A stretch of DNA of 64,000 nucleotides from JAHQVK01 sp036788295 (lineage in GTDB: Bacteria; Myxococcota; Kuafuiibacteriia; Kuafuiibacteriales; Kuafuiibacteriaceae). A model generated the notes under the pieces. It was not told the DNA's origin, made no database searches, and saw nothing but the letters and a program-made list of their open reading frames with translations. This document shows, piece by piece, positions 35,753 to 44,366 of this stretch. Position 1 is the stretch's first letter. Each line of letters starts with the position of its first letter. The translations under genes were made by a program, and so were the position numbers. The stretch spans positions 41,288 to 105,287 of the forward strand of contig DAIQNR010000010.1 of assembly GCA_036788295.1 (NCBI GenBank), read 5' to 3'.

Positions 35753-37382
35753 CCTTTCGATGAGGGAGCCAGATGGTGACGTGGGTTCCAGACTCGGGGT
35801 CGGGGCGGCGCTCGAAGCTGAGTCGGCCGCCGTGGGCCTGCGCGATGCTCTGCGTCACCGCGAGGCCGAGCCCGGTGCCTTCGCCCTCGGGTTTGGTGGT
35901 GAAGAATGGGTCGCAGGCCCGAGCGATGACCTCGTCGCTCATGCCCGGACCTCGGTCCGAAATGCGCAGGCCGACTTCCCCTTCCCCTTCGAGCACGTCC
36001 ACCACGACCTCGGTGCCCGGGGGGGCGACGTAGGTGGCGTTGAGGAGAAGGTTGACCATCGCCTGCATGAGCTGGGGCCGGTCCGCGAGGACCCGAACCT
36101 CCTCGGCCCGCGGCTCGAGCACGATGTCCACCTCTCGCTTTCGCACCAGCGGAGCGATGAGCCGTCCGCAGGCCCGGGTGACCTCGGCGATGCCGACCTC
36201 GGCCGGCGCGGGGGGCCGCTGCCGGGAGTAGTCGAGGAGCCCGCGCACCGTCTGCTGGATGCGCTCGAGACCGTCCCTGGCGGTCGAGAAGTACTGATCC
36301 CGACGCTCGGGTCGCACACGGCCTTCTTCGAGCGCCTTCAGGCAAGCCATGACCCCCGACAAGGGGTTGTTGATCTCGTGGGCGACGCCGGCGGCGAGCA
36401 GACCCACCGACGCCATCTTCTCCGCCTGCATGAGCTTCTCGTGCTCCTCCCGGAGCCTCCGGTTGGCCTCGGCCAGCTGCTTCACGCTCTCCTCGAGCGC
36501 CGCTTCGGCCTCTTTGCGGGCGGTGATCTCGTTGCGGACGGCGATGTATTCGCGCGGCTTTCTCGTGATGTCGTCGAGGATGGGGACGATGGTCGTGGCG
36601 ACCCAGTAGGTGCTGCCGTCCCGGGCTCGGTTTCGGATGTCGCCGTGCCACACCTGCCCGGAGGCGACGGTGCGCCACATCTGCTGGAAGAACGCTTTGG
36701 GGTGGTGGCCGCTGTTGAGGATGCGGTGATCCTGCCCGAGCAGATCGTCTCGCTCGTACTTCGAGATCTCGCAGAAGCGGTCGTTCACGAACGTGATGCG
36801 GCCCCGGCGGTCGGTGATGGCGATGATCGAGGATTCGTCGAGCGCGTATTTGTAAGCCCGCAGCTCCCGCAGGGTGGAGTCGAGCGACGCTTCGGCCTCG
36901 CGCTGCGCGGTGATGTCATGCCCAGATGCGAGAAGGCGCTTCGGTCCGTCCCGGTCTCCGGTGACCACCACCTGCGCCCACTTGATGCGCCGAATCTCCC
37001 CGCTCGGGGTGACCACCGCGGTCTCGAAGTCGGTGCGGCGATCGATCTCGGGCGCAGCGAAGTGTTCCTCGAACATGGCCCGCGCGCTCGACCGCTCGGC
37101 GGCGGGCACGCAGGTCTCGAACCAGTCTTGCCCAACCACCTCTTCGGCGGTGCACCCGATGAGTTCGAGCCCATGCTCGTTGATGAACTCGATGCGGCCG
37201 GTCGAGTCGACCTCCAGAAACAGCGCGTCGGCAAGATCAAGGTACGGGCGCACATTTCCCTCGGGCTCCGACGACCGCGGGGGGTTGTCGGGGCGCAGCG
37301 ACTTCCGGCCATGCACATGCTGTGCCGCGCCTTCCGAGCCATCTTCGCCCTCGCTCACGGCGGGGAGGTTACCGGAAACCAC
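35715..37382 (-). CDS. PAS-domain sensor histidine kinase, NtrB type
   Basis: This 555-residue protein starts at GTG 37382 with a charged leader and no membrane helix, so it is cytoplasmic. Two PAS domains follow (about residues 45-160 with ALFLEVDSTGRIEFIN; about 170-290 with IAITDRRGRITFVNDRFCEISKYERDDLLG in part and a PAC segment NRARDGSTYWV). The phosphorylated His is in GVAHEINNPLSG, and the ATP-binding domain carries NLLLNATYVAP, DRGPGM and GEGTGLGLAV. HEINNPL is typical of NtrB-like kinases that pair with sigma-54 activators, which is what the overlapping downstream gene encodes. The signal is unknown. Confidence 0.92.
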   Translation of the reverse strand: MVSGNLPAVSEGEDGSEGAAQHVHGRKSLRPDNPPRSSEPEGNVRPYLDLADALFLEVDSTGRIEFINEHGLELIGCTAEEVVGQDWFETCVPAAERSSARAMFEEHFAAPEIDRRTDFETAVVTPSGEIRRIKWAQVVVTGDRDGPKRLLASGHDITAQREAEASLDSTLRELRAYKYALDESSIIAITDRRGRITFVNDRFCEISKYERDDLLGQDHRILNSGHHPKAFFQQMWRTVASGQVWHGDIRNRARDGSTYWVATTIVPILDDITRKPREYIAVRNEITARKEAEAALEESVKQLAEANRRLREEHEKLMQAEKMASVGLLAAGVAHEINNPLSGVMACLKALEEGRVRPERRDQYFSTARDGLERIQQTVRGLLDYSRQRPPAPAEVGIAEVTRACGRLIAPLVRKREVDIVLEPRAEEVRVLADRPQLMQAMVNLLLNATYVAPPGTEVVVDVLEGEGEVGLRISDRGPGMSDEVIARACDPFFTTKPEGEGTGLGLAVTQSIAQAHGGRLSFERRPDPESGTHVTIWLPHRKVELVTARDSARG

Positions 37383-37415
37383 CGGCGAGCACGAGATGTC
37401 ACCGAGCGGTGCTGC

Positions 37416-37826
37416 TCAGAGCTGCTCGACGGTGTAGCGGACGAAGTCGGACTCCGTGATGATGCCGACGAGGTCGCCGCCCTCGAGGACCGGGAGGCAC
37501 CCGAGCTTGTGCTCGAGCAGCAGCTCGCCTGCCTCCTTCAGGGAGGTGTCCGGCTCGACCGTCATCGGCTCCGTGACCATGATCGCGTCCACGGTCGCGG
37601 AGCGGAGCAGGTCCCGCTGGGCGGAGATGGGGAGGCCAGCCGCTTCGCCGAGCGCCCCTTTCAAGAGGTCCCGCTGAGAGACGATCCCGACCAGGTCGCC
37701 GTCCTCGTCGAGCACGGGGACGTGGCGGATCCGCCGGGAGTCCATGAGGTCGTAGAGAACGCTCAGGTCGTCGTCGGCGCGCACCGTGGCCACCCGCTCG
37801 GTCATGAGGTCGCGTACATACAGCAT
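37416..37826 (-). CDS. Dual-CBS-domain protein
   Basis: ATG 37826 follows GGAGGAGAAT with good spacing; the longer in-frame sequence upstream has no protein character. The 136-residue product is a pair of CBS domains: RDLMTERVATVRADDDLSVLYDLMDSRRIRHVPVLDEDGDLVGIVSQRDLL (in parts) and DAIMVTEPMTVEPDTSLKEAGELLLEHKLGCLPVLEGGDLVGIITESDFV (in parts). Such modules bind adenine nucleotides or SAM and report energy state. It ends 33 bases before the PAS kinase gene on the same strand, so it may be co-transcribed with the two-component pair and feed it information; this is inference. Confidence 0.9.
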   Translation of the reverse strand: MLYVRDLMTERVATVRADDDLSVLYDLMDSRRIRHVPVLDEDGDLVGIVSQRDLLKGALGEAAGLPISAQRDLLRSATVDAIMVTEPMTVEPDTSLKEAGELLLEHKLGCLPVLEGGDLVGIITESDFVRYTVEQL

Positions 37827-38062
37827 CGTTGGGATTCTCCTCCGCGGCCGGGCCGCGAGCCGGAGATCACGCACGCGACGTGCCAAAGCTGCGGGAGGGG
37901 CCCGGATCTCCGAAATCCCAGCCGATGACGGTGCGGTCGTTTCGGACGAGTGTCCCACCACCGCAGCTTCGTCACCGACTGGGAACGACGTAGGGGTTGG
38001 ATGCCGTAACGCCACGCGGCAAGGGACTTGCAATGCTGCGGCGCAGCGATGAGGTTCACGTC
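37827..38062. other. Divergent regulatory region, CBS gene / hydrolase gene
   Basis: The 236 bases include a GC-rich palindrome near 37836-37860 (CGCGGCCGGGCCGCG), no clear enhancer pair, and the sigma-54 element at 38017-38032. A GAGG lies eight bases before the start at 38063. Confidence 0.55.
38017..38032 (+). promoter_or_regulatory. Candidate sigma-54 (-24/-12) promoter
   Basis: The stretch CGGCAAGGGACTTGCA matches TGGCAC-N5-TTGCA with two mismatches, keeping GG and GC exactly ten bases apart. Transcription would start near 38043, which leaves a 20-base leader and makes ATG 38063, rather than 38033, the start of the downstream gene. A sigma-54 activator gene is 2.3 kb away on the other strand. 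Confidence 0.55.
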
Positions 38063-39979
38063 ATGAACGAAAAAGTCCGGCAGTGGTACGAGGCCCGGCG
38101 TACGACCGCGGAGCAGGCGGTCCAGGCGGTTCGGTCCGGGGACCGGGTCCTCGTGGGTTCCGGCTGCGCCTGCCCAGAGCGGCTGGTGGAAGCGCTCGTG
38201 GGTCGGGGACGGAGTCTGAGCGACGTGGAGGTGGTGCACCTGCTCACGTTCGGTCGAGCGGACTACGCGGCGCCGGAGCACACCGGCTCGTTTCGCCACA
38301 ACGCCTTCTTCATCGGACCGAACGTCCGTAAGGCGGTGCAGGAAGGTCGAGCCGACTACACGCCGATCTTTTTGCACGAGCTGCCCGAGCTGGTCCGCAC
38401 CAGCCGGCGGGTGGACGTCGCCATGCTGCAGCTGTCCCCCCCGGATGCCCACGGGTTCTGCTCGATGGGCATCCATGTGGACATCCAGCGCGCCGCCCTC
38501 GACGTGGCCCGGGTCGTGATCGCCGAGATCAACCCCCAGATGCCGCGCACCTTTGGCGATACTCCGGTGCATCTGACGGAGCTCGACGCGATCGTCGAAG
38601 TGGACACGCCGATGCTCGAGATCCCCCACGCCTCGGAGCCGGACGAGACCTCGATCCGGATCGGTGGGCTCGTGGCCAGGCTCATCCCGAACGGCGCCTG
38701 CTTGCAGCTCGGCATCGGGTCCATCCCGAACGCGGTGCTCCGCTTCCTGCAGGACAAGAGCGACCTCGGCGTGCACACGGAGATGTTCTCCGATGGGATG
38801 CTCTCCCTCTTCGAAGGGGGGAACGTCACCAACTCGAAGAAGAAGCTCCACCCGATGAAAACCATCACGAGCTTCGCGATGGGGAGCCGAAAGCTCTACG
38901 ACCACGTTCACGACAACCCGACGATCGCGTTTCACACCTCGGACTATGTGAACGATCCTCGGAACATTTCCCAAAACGACCAGGTCTGCGCGGTCAACTC
39001 GGCGATCCAGGTCGATTTGACCGGCCAGGTGTCCGCCGACTCGATCGGACACCGGTTCTTCAGCGGCATCGGCGGGCAGGTGGACTTCATCCGGGGCGCG
39101 GCGATGAGCCGGGGCGGAAAGCCGATCATCGCCCTCCCCAGCACCGCAAAGGGGGGGCAGATCAGCCGGATCGTGCCTCGTCTCGACGACGGGGCCGGCG
39201 TGGTCACCTCCCGCGGCGACGTGCACTACGTCGTCACCGAGTACGGGGTGGCGTACCTGCACGGAAAGACCATCCGGGAGCGAGCGTTGTCCCTGATCGG
39301 GGTGGCTCACCCCGACTTCAGGCAGGAGCTGTTCGACTACGTTCGGCGCCGCCACTACGTCCATGAGCACGAGCAGATGCTCAAGCAGGTCGCGAACCCG
39401 TTCCCGAGCGACTGGGAAGAGGACAAGACATTCGGGGGCAAGCCCTATTTCGTGAGGCCGCTCAAGGCGTCGGATGAGCGACGGCTGCAGGACTTCTTCT
39501 ATTCCCATCGCCCGGACACGGTCTACAGCCGGTACTTCAACGTGAAGACGGAGCTCGGGCACCGGGAAGCGGCGGAGCTGTGCTGCGTGGATTGGCACCA
39601 GCGGATGGCCTTTGGCATCTTCGAGAAGACGGGGGAGCGGAACCTGGTGGCGATCGGCCGCTACGACCTCGACCCGCGGCGAAACACGGCGGACATCGCT
39701 CTGACCGTGCACGAGGACTGCCGCCGCCAGGGCATGGCCCGGTACCTCTACCATCGGCTCGAGGCCTACGCGCGGCACCGAGGCATCGGTGGGTTGTGCG
39801 GAGAGGTCCACCAGACGAACCGTCCGATCATCGAGCTGCACCGCTCGCTCGGGCACGAGGTGAACTGGCTCGCCGAGGAGGGATACTACACCTGGCAGGT
39901 GCTGTTCGCAGCGCCGGCGCCGAAGGCCGAGCCGGAGCCGCCAGGTGCGGTCGAGGCGACGATGAACTCCGCTCCTTGA
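38063..39979 (+). CDS. Acetyl-CoA hydrolase/transferase fused to a GNAT acetyltransferase
   Basis: Residues about 1-440 are an acyl-CoA hydrolase/CoA-transferase of the Ach1/4-hydroxybutyrate CoA-transferase type: AVRSGDRVLVGSG, LQLGIGSIPNAVL (glycine loop), SDGMLSLFEGG, and YVVTEYGVAYLHGKTIRERAL (in part). Residues about 450-620 are a GNAT N-acetyltransferase with RRQGMARYLYHRLEAYA (acetyl-CoA binding loop) and HRSLGHEV. The same fusion is known in other deltaproteobacteria. One module may acetylate protein substrates while the other moves CoA between acyl groups; the biological role is unsettled. The start is set by the sigma-54 element; ATG 38033 is the alternative. Confidence 0.88.
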   Translation: MNEKVRQWYEARRTTAEQAVQAVRSGDRVLVGSGCACPERLVEALVGRGRSLSDVEVVHLLTFGRADYAAPEHTGSFRHNAFFIGPNVRKAVQEGRADYTPIFLHELPELVRTSRRVDVAMLQLSPPDAHGFCSMGIHVDIQRAALDVARVVIAEINPQMPRTFGDTPVHLTELDAIVEVDTPMLEIPHASEPDETSIRIGGLVARLIPNGACLQLGIGSIPNAVLRFLQDKSDLGVHTEMFSDGMLSLFEGGNVTNSKKKLHPMKTITSFAMGSRKLYDHVHDNPTIAFHTSDYVNDPRNISQNDQVCAVNSAIQVDLTGQVSADSIGHRFFSGIGGQVDFIRGAAMSRGGKPIIALPSTAKGGQISRIVPRLDDGAGVVTSRGDVHYVVTEYGVAYLHGKTIRERALSLIGVAHPDFRQELFDYVRRRHYVHEHEQMLKQVANPFPSDWEEDKTFGGKPYFVRPLKASDERRLQDFFYSHRPDTVYSRYFNVKTELGHREAAELCCVDWHQRMAFGIFEKTGERNLVAIGRYDLDPRRNTADIALTVHEDCRRQGMARYLYHRLEAYARHRGIGGLCGEVHQTNRPIIELHRSLGHEVNWLAEEGYYTWQVLFAAPAPKAEPEPPGAVEATMNSAP

Positions 39980-39985
39980 CCGGGG

Positions 39986-40423
39986 TCAGTTGCGCCATTC
40001 CCAGTGCGCGCCGAGGCCGGGCGAGCGAGGACGGCCGGTGGGTCCGTGCCCCCCGAGCCGGTAGCTCGCCGGCATCCACGTTCGGACCCGGGGCTCGCCG
40101 ACGGTCCACATGAGCCACACCGGCTCTCCGTTTCGCAGGGCGGGGAACCGAAGCCGGCCCGACTCGATGGGGTCGGACAGCTCGACCCCGAGGTGAAGCA
40201 AGCGCTCGACCAGGTGGGCCTGGGACCAAGCTCGCTCGGCCCGGACGCGCTCGAGCTCTCTTCGCTCGCTTTCGGGCGGACCCTGGTCGAGGGCCCGCTC
40301 GAGCGCATGCACCGCTCGGCCGAGCTGCTGCACTTCGAGCAGGTACGCCCGTATCGTTGGCAGGAGGGTGTTGGCCTCATCCGGGGTGAAGTATCGGCGT
40401 GGCAGCCGCTTGGGGCTCAGCAT
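39986..40423 (-). CDS. DUF2203-family protein
   Basis: ATG 40423 gives a 145-residue protein beginning close to RRYFTPDEANTLLPTIRAYL, the hallmark of DUF2203 (FTxxEANxLLP). A charged helical segment follows, then GVELSDPIESGRLRFPALRNGEPVWLMW in part, also typical. The longer frame upstream lacks coding character and overlaps the divergent neighbour's promoter. DUF2203 proteins are small and soluble with unknown function. Its 3' end lies six bases from the preceding convergent gene. Confidence 0.78.
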   Translation of the reverse strand: MLSPKRLPRRYFTPDEANTLLPTIRAYLLEVQQLGRAVHALERALDQGPPESERRELERVRAERAWSQAHLVERLLHLGVELSDPIESGRLRFPALRNGEPVWLMWTVGEPRVRTWMPASYRLGGHGPTGRPRSPGLGAHWEWRN

Positions 40424-40591
40424 GGGCTCTTCCGTCCCCGGCGCAGGACCGGCGTCCCTACCGGAAATCGACCGCTCGGGGGCGCGATCGAGGCGCGGCT
40501 CGGCGGGCGAGGTCGCTTGCGTATCGAGCCGGCGCAGGTGTCGGTGCGTCGGGCTGGTCTTGCTCTTCGCTCGCCTGCTACGCTCCACCCG

Positions 40592-40882
40592 GTGAGCGGC
40601 TGGAAAGACAAGGTGGGCGGCCTCATGGAGGCCTACGGGCCGGTGGCGCTGGGGGTCTGGTTTTCGTTGTTCGGGCTGACCTTCGCCGGCTCAGCCGCGC
40701 TCATCACCGCCGGCTACCAAGGGGAGGGGGTCTCGGCCACCGCCGGCACCGTCGCCGGCGCCTACCTGCTCACCCAGCTCACGAAGCCGGTGCGAATCGC
40801 CGTCACCCTGGCGCTCACCCCGGGCGTGGCCTGGGCGCTCGGCCGACGCCGTCCTCCGCCCGCCTCGACGGAGCCCGAATGA
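40592..40882 (+). CDS. Small DUF1279-like membrane protein
   Basis: GTG 40592 gives about 96 residues (ATG 40625 is an alternative). It has a short charged start, then EAYGPVALGVWFSLFGLTFAGSAALI and a second hydrophobic stretch with TKPVRIAVTLALTPGVAW, in the pattern of DUF1279/FAM210 proteins (KxYGxxxxxxYxxxxxxxxxxxYxxxxxGxD; KPxRxPxTxxxTP). Its last base overlaps the next start (ATGA), so it is coupled to the sensor kinase. The match is short but the TKPVRIAVT motif is distinctive. Confidence 0.65.
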   Translation: MSGWKDKVGGLMEAYGPVALGVWFSLFGLTFAGSAALITAGYQGEGVSATAGTVAGAYLLTQLTKPVRIAVTLALTPGVAWALGRRRPPPASTEPE

Positions 40883-41814
40883 ACGTCCGCCGGTCGCTGT
40901 TTCGGGCGCCGGCGAGCGTGATGATCGCCCGGGCGCAGGTCACCTTCATCGCCGCCATCCTGGTCCCGACCGTCGCGAGCACCGCGCTCGGGGTGGTGCT
41001 GCTGTTGATGGGTTCGGGGGGGGGCAGCATCGTCGCTGGCGTGCTGCTGCTCGCGTTCTGCACGACATCTCTCACCGGATACATCCTGGGCTCGAACTAC
41101 CTCACCCGAGGCGCTTCGCTCGCCCACGTGCAAAATGACTTCGTCTCTTCGGTCAGCCACGAGCTGCGCACGCCGCTGACCAGCATCCGCATGTTCATCG
41201 AGACCCTCCAGAACGAGCGGCTCACCGACCCGGACGAGAAGCGGGCTTGCCTTCGGCTGCTGGCCCAGGAGGTCGAGCGCCTGCAGGGCCTCGTCAACCG
41301 CGTGATCGAGCTGTCGCGGTGGGAGTCCGGTCGGGCGCCGGGGCACGAGCCGGTGGACCTCGCCGAGGTGGGGCTCGACGCCCTCGAGGCGCTGCGGGCG
41401 GCTACGCTCAGCCGACCGGTGGAGGTGGACGCGCAGTTCGAGGAGGGGCTGACCGTCGCCGGGGATCGGGCCTCGCTCACCCTGGCGGTCAGCAACCTGC
41501 TGATGAACGCGTGGAAGTACGGCTGCGACGAACCGGGGGCGCGGATCCGGCTGCGGGTGGTCGAGCAGGACCGGGACGCGCTCGTCTCGGTGGCCGACGA
41601 AGGTCCGGGGATCCCTTGGAGCGAGCAGCGGCAGATCTTCGAGCAGTTCGAGCGGGGCCGCGCTGCGCTCGACCGCCGAACCATCGGGAGCGGGCTGGGC
41701 CTCGCCATCGTCCGCGCGATCGTGCACGCACACGGCGGCAAGGTGGAGCTACGCTCGTTGCCTGGCCGGGGAGCCGACTTTCGGCTCCGCCTGCCTCGGA
41801 GGAGCGGCGCATGA
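40879..41814 (+). CDS. Membrane sensor histidine kinase
   Basis: ATG 40879 overlaps the previous stop. Two membrane helices (AQVTFIAAILVPTVASTALGVVLLL in part; VAGVLLLAFCTTSLTGYIL) are joined by only a few residues, so no periplasmic sensor is present. The dimerisation domain has SSVSHELRTPLTSIRMFIETL in part with the phospho-accepting His, and the ATP-binding domain has LLMNAWKYG, DEGPGIP and GSGLGLAIVRAIV. It resembles BaeS/PhoR-type intramembrane-sensing kinases of about 310 residues. It overlaps its response regulator by four bases. Confidence 0.93.
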   Translation: MNVRRSLFRAPASVMIARAQVTFIAAILVPTVASTALGVVLLLMGSGGGSIVAGVLLLAFCTTSLTGYILGSNYLTRGASLAHVQNDFVSSVSHELRTPLTSIRMFIETLQNERLTDPDEKRACLRLLAQEVERLQGLVNRVIELSRWESGRAPGHEPVDLAEVGLDALEALRAATLSRPVEVDAQFEEGLTVAGDRASLTLAVSNLLMNAWKYGCDEPGARIRLRVVEQDRDALVSVADEGPGIPWSEQRQIFEQFERGRAALDRRTIGSGLGLAIVRAIVHAHGGKVELRSLPGRGADFRLRLPRRSGA

Positions 41815-42509
41815 ACCCACCGGCCACGGAAAAAGAGATTCTGATCGTCGAGGACGACGAGGCGATCGCGACCGGGATCGCCCTGAACCTCCGCCTCGAG
41901 GGGTATGCATCGAAGACGGTGCACGACGGGATCGAGGCGTCGGCGACGCTGGCGGCGATTCGGCCCGACCTCGTGCTGCTCGACATCAGCCTGCCCCGAA
42001 AGAACGGGCTCGACCTGCTTCGGGAGGTGCGCGCCCGCGGCGACTCGGTCCCGATCATCGTTCTGTCCGCCCGAGAGGGGGAGTACGACAAGGTGGCGGC
42101 GCTGCGCCTCGGGGCCGACGATTATGTGACCAAGCCGTTCGCGTTGGCCGAGCTGATGGCGAGGGTGCAGGCGGTCTTGCGGCGGGCGCAGCCACGCCCC
42201 ACCGACGACCGGCTCGTGCGTTTTTCGGACGTGGAGGTGGCGCTCGCCGAGCGCGCGGTGAGCCGCGGCGGCACGGAGGTGCGGCTCACCCACCTCGAGT
42301 TCGAGCTGCTCGCCTTCTTTCTCGAGAACCCGAACCGGGTGTTCGCCCGGGAGATGCTGCTGCGCGAAGTGTGGGGGGTGCAGCACAACGGCTCGAGGCG
42401 GACGGTGGACAACTTCGTGGCCCAGCTCCGAGGAAAGCTCGAGGCCGATCCCGAGATGCCCCGGCACTTCATCACCGTGCGGGGCAGCGGCTACCGATTC
42501 GTCCCTTGA
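41811..42509 (+). CDS. OmpR-family response regulator
   Basis: This 232-residue protein starts at ATG 41811, overlapping the kinase stop. The receiver has ILIVEDDEAIA, Asp in DLVLLDISLP and Lys in YVTKPFALAEL. The C-terminal winged helix has VRLTHLEFELLAFFLENPNRVF in part, REMLLREVWG, RTVDNFVAQLRGKLE and RGSGYRF. The pair with the upstream kinase is a complete two-component system; the DUF1279 protein in front is probably part of the same sensory operon. Confidence 0.94.
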   Translation: MNPPATEKEILIVEDDEAIATGIALNLRLEGYASKTVHDGIEASATLAAIRPDLVLLDISLPRKNGLDLLREVRARGDSVPIIVLSAREGEYDKVAALRLGADDYVTKPFALAELMARVQAVLRRAQPRPTDDRLVRFSDVEVALAERAVSRGGTEVRLTHLEFELLAFFLENPNRVFAREMLLREVWGVQHNGSRRTVDNFVAQLRGKLEADPEMPRHFITVRGSGYRFVP

Positions 42510-42571
42510 ATCGGCGCCGCCCGCTTCGAGGAGCCGACGCGCTCCGCGGGCCGGCGCTCCGCGGACCAGAG

Positions 42572-44029
42572 TCAGCGCGCCCCGACCGACTCCCAGACCT
42601 CGACCGTCTGCTCGAGCTCTTCAAAGAATGGGTTCAAGGCGAGCGCCGCGCGCCCGGCGTCGATGGCGGCGGCGAAGTCTTGCCGCTGCCGGGACGCGAA
42701 CGCCTTGCGAGTGAGCAGGGCGGCGCGATCGACTCGGTCCGGGAAGACCCGGTTCCACGCGTTTCGCAGCGTGGAGAGGTCGGGACCGGTTTGGGAGTGG
42801 GCGGCGGCGATCCGCTCCTTGGCCCGGATGTGGCCGTTTCGAAAGTCGTAGTCGAGCCGGCCTTCCTCCTGGGTGAGGATCCGGCGGGCGCGGCCGAGCA
42901 AGTTGAGCGCCGCCTCGAGCCGCGCCGCTTGGGGGGGAGGGGCGCGCCGGGCGCTCTCGGAGAAGCTTCGATGAAGATGGTTCAGGGTCTCCTCGATCTT
43001 CGCCGCCCCGACGGTGGGTCGAAGCTCGAGGGCCGCATAGAAGTCGATGGCCTCCGCGTCGTGGAGGAACTTTCTCGCCCGCTGGACCGCCTGGTCGAGC
43101 GAGTCGGTGGTCGGTCCGGCGCTCTGTCCCGGCTCCGGTCGCTCGAACCGATCGGCGCAGCCCTCGATGTAGGCCTGGATCGCGTCGCGGGTCTGTGGCC
43201 CCAGGTCGATGAACTGAACGCCCACCCCTGGTTTTCCGCCGAAGCTGGCCGCGATCTGCTCGCTGAGCACGTGCACGACCAGGCCGCGCAGGGTGAGGCG
43301 GCCGGCGGGCGTGTCGAGCTCGACCTCGACTGGGGTTCCGGGAGGCGGGGCCGAGGTCGTCTCGACGAAGAGCCCCCCTTTCGAGATGTCACGTACCCAC
43401 AAGTCCTGGAGCTCCTCCCGGTGGGCCGCGCGGATGTGCACCCGGGTCGGGCTGACGAAGCGCGGGGTGGCTCGGACCTTGTTTTCGACCCCATGGGCCA
43501 GAGGACCGGGCTCGGCGTGGCCGCGAAGGTCCATGGTCGAGGGCGCCGGCGAAGCGCAGCTCTCCGTGATCGGCGGCATCGTCGCCGTGCCCGCGTCGAG
43601 CGCGGCCGCGGACCGGATGGCCAGGGTCGGCGGGGCCTCGTCGAAGTGCGGGGGCAGCTGCTCGAGCGCTTCGAGCTCGGCTGGGGTCGCCGGGCGCTCA
43701 TGGGTCTCTTCGGCGACCGTCTCCTCCCCGGATTTCGCGGCTGGGATGAGGAGGACCGTCTCGCCGATCAGCACCGAGGCCCCGGGCGCGAGCCGGACGA
43801 CGCCGCTCACCCGGTCGCTCCCGATCCACGACCCGTTTCGGCTGGCGAGGTCCTGAAACCAGATCCGTCCGTCCCGTTCCCACAGCCGGCAGTGGCGGCG
43901 CGAGATTCGAGGATCCCAGCTGATCTCCACGTCGGTCGCCGAGCCGAGCCGGCCGACGACCAGGCTCCCGCCTGGCTTGAGCGGAAACGCGATCTCACCG
44001 ACGGCGGGGTGCATGAGACGAATTTTCAT
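42572..44029 (-). CDS. FHA-PilZ protein with J-like C-terminal domain
   Basis: The 485-residue soluble protein has an N-terminal FHA domain (residues 20-95: VVGRLGSATDVEI, SRRHCRLW, SRNGSWI). A disordered linker follows to about residue 180. A PilZ domain has both cyclic-di-GMP motifs: RxxxR at 186-190 and DISKGG at 214-219. Residues about 330-400 resemble a J domain (DFYAALELRPTVGAAKIEETL, LLGRARRILTQEEGRLDYD in part), without HPD. The C-terminal 70 residues are TPR-like. It probably joins phosphothreonine recognition to cyclic-di-GMP sensing; the diguanylate cyclase at 30493 could supply the ligand. Confidence 0.82.
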   Translation of the reverse strand: MKIRLMHPAVGEIAFPLKPGGSLVVGRLGSATDVEISWDPRISRRHCRLWERDGRIWFQDLASRNGSWIGSDRVSGVVRLAPGASVLIGETVLLIPAAKSGEETVAEETHERPATPAELEALEQLPPHFDEAPPTLAIRSAAALDAGTATMPPITESCASPAPSTMDLRGHAEPGPLAHGVENKVRATPRFVSPTRVHIRAAHREELQDLWVRDISKGGLFVETTSAPPPGTPVEVELDTPAGRLTLRGLVVHVLSEQIAASFGGKPGVGVQFIDLGPQTRDAIQAYIEGCADRFERPEPGQSAGPTTDSLDQAVQRARKFLHDAEAIDFYAALELRPTVGAAKIEETLNHLHRSFSESARRAPPPQAARLEAALNLLGRARRILTQEEGRLDYDFRNGHIRAKERIAAAHSQTGPDLSTLRNAWNRVFPDRVDRAALLTRKAFASRQRQDFAAAIDAGRAALALNPFFEELEQTVEVWESVGAR

Positions 44030-44366
44030 CGAAGCCGGTCCTCAGGGTTTTGCCGAACGAGGTCGTTGACCCTGCCCGGAAGTCCCGTCCTGGGTAGCGT
44101 GCCGAGGGCCGGGGGTGAAGCGTTCGATGGTGGGGTGCTCTTCACGGTGACCGCGAGTGAAGAGCGGTCGAATCGTTCGATTTATTTGACCTATAGAGCG
44201 TTATTGGAAGTCACCGGCCGACATCGGCACCCCGGACCGATGCACCCGGGCGTCGAGCGGAATTCGGGTCGGCGCCAAGGCAGCGTTTCGGTCTTGGTCT
44301 GCGCCACGAATGCGGGCTCTCTGGGCCTTGACCGGGCGGCAGCAGCCAGCGAAGGGTGCGCGGCCC
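44030..44366. other. Divergent intergenic region, FHA-PilZ / RdgC-like genes
   Basis: These 337 bases have no open frame that looks coding. They contain the perfect inverted repeat at 44137-44165, a twice-repeated CGTTCGAT (near 44121 and 44174), and an AT-rich island around 44172-44212 (ATTTATTTGACCTATAGAGC) that stands out against the GC-rich surroundings and may be a promoter core. The last 150 bases show nothing further. Confidence 0.55.
44137..44165. promoter_or_regulatory. Perfect 9-bp inverted repeat
   Basis: GCTCTTCAC (44137-44145) and GTGAAGAGC (44157-44165) are exact inverted copies with an 11-base centre. It lies just before the AT-rich patch in the divergent region, a usual place for a dimeric repressor operator. 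A cruciform or RNA hairpin is possible too. Confidence 0.45.

Noticed and set aside
37997..38062. Upstream starts TTG 37997 and ATG 38033 for the hydrolase-GNAT gene
   Set aside because: They fall before or inside the sigma-54 element, so the transcript would begin after them; ATG 38063 has a GAGG at the right distance.
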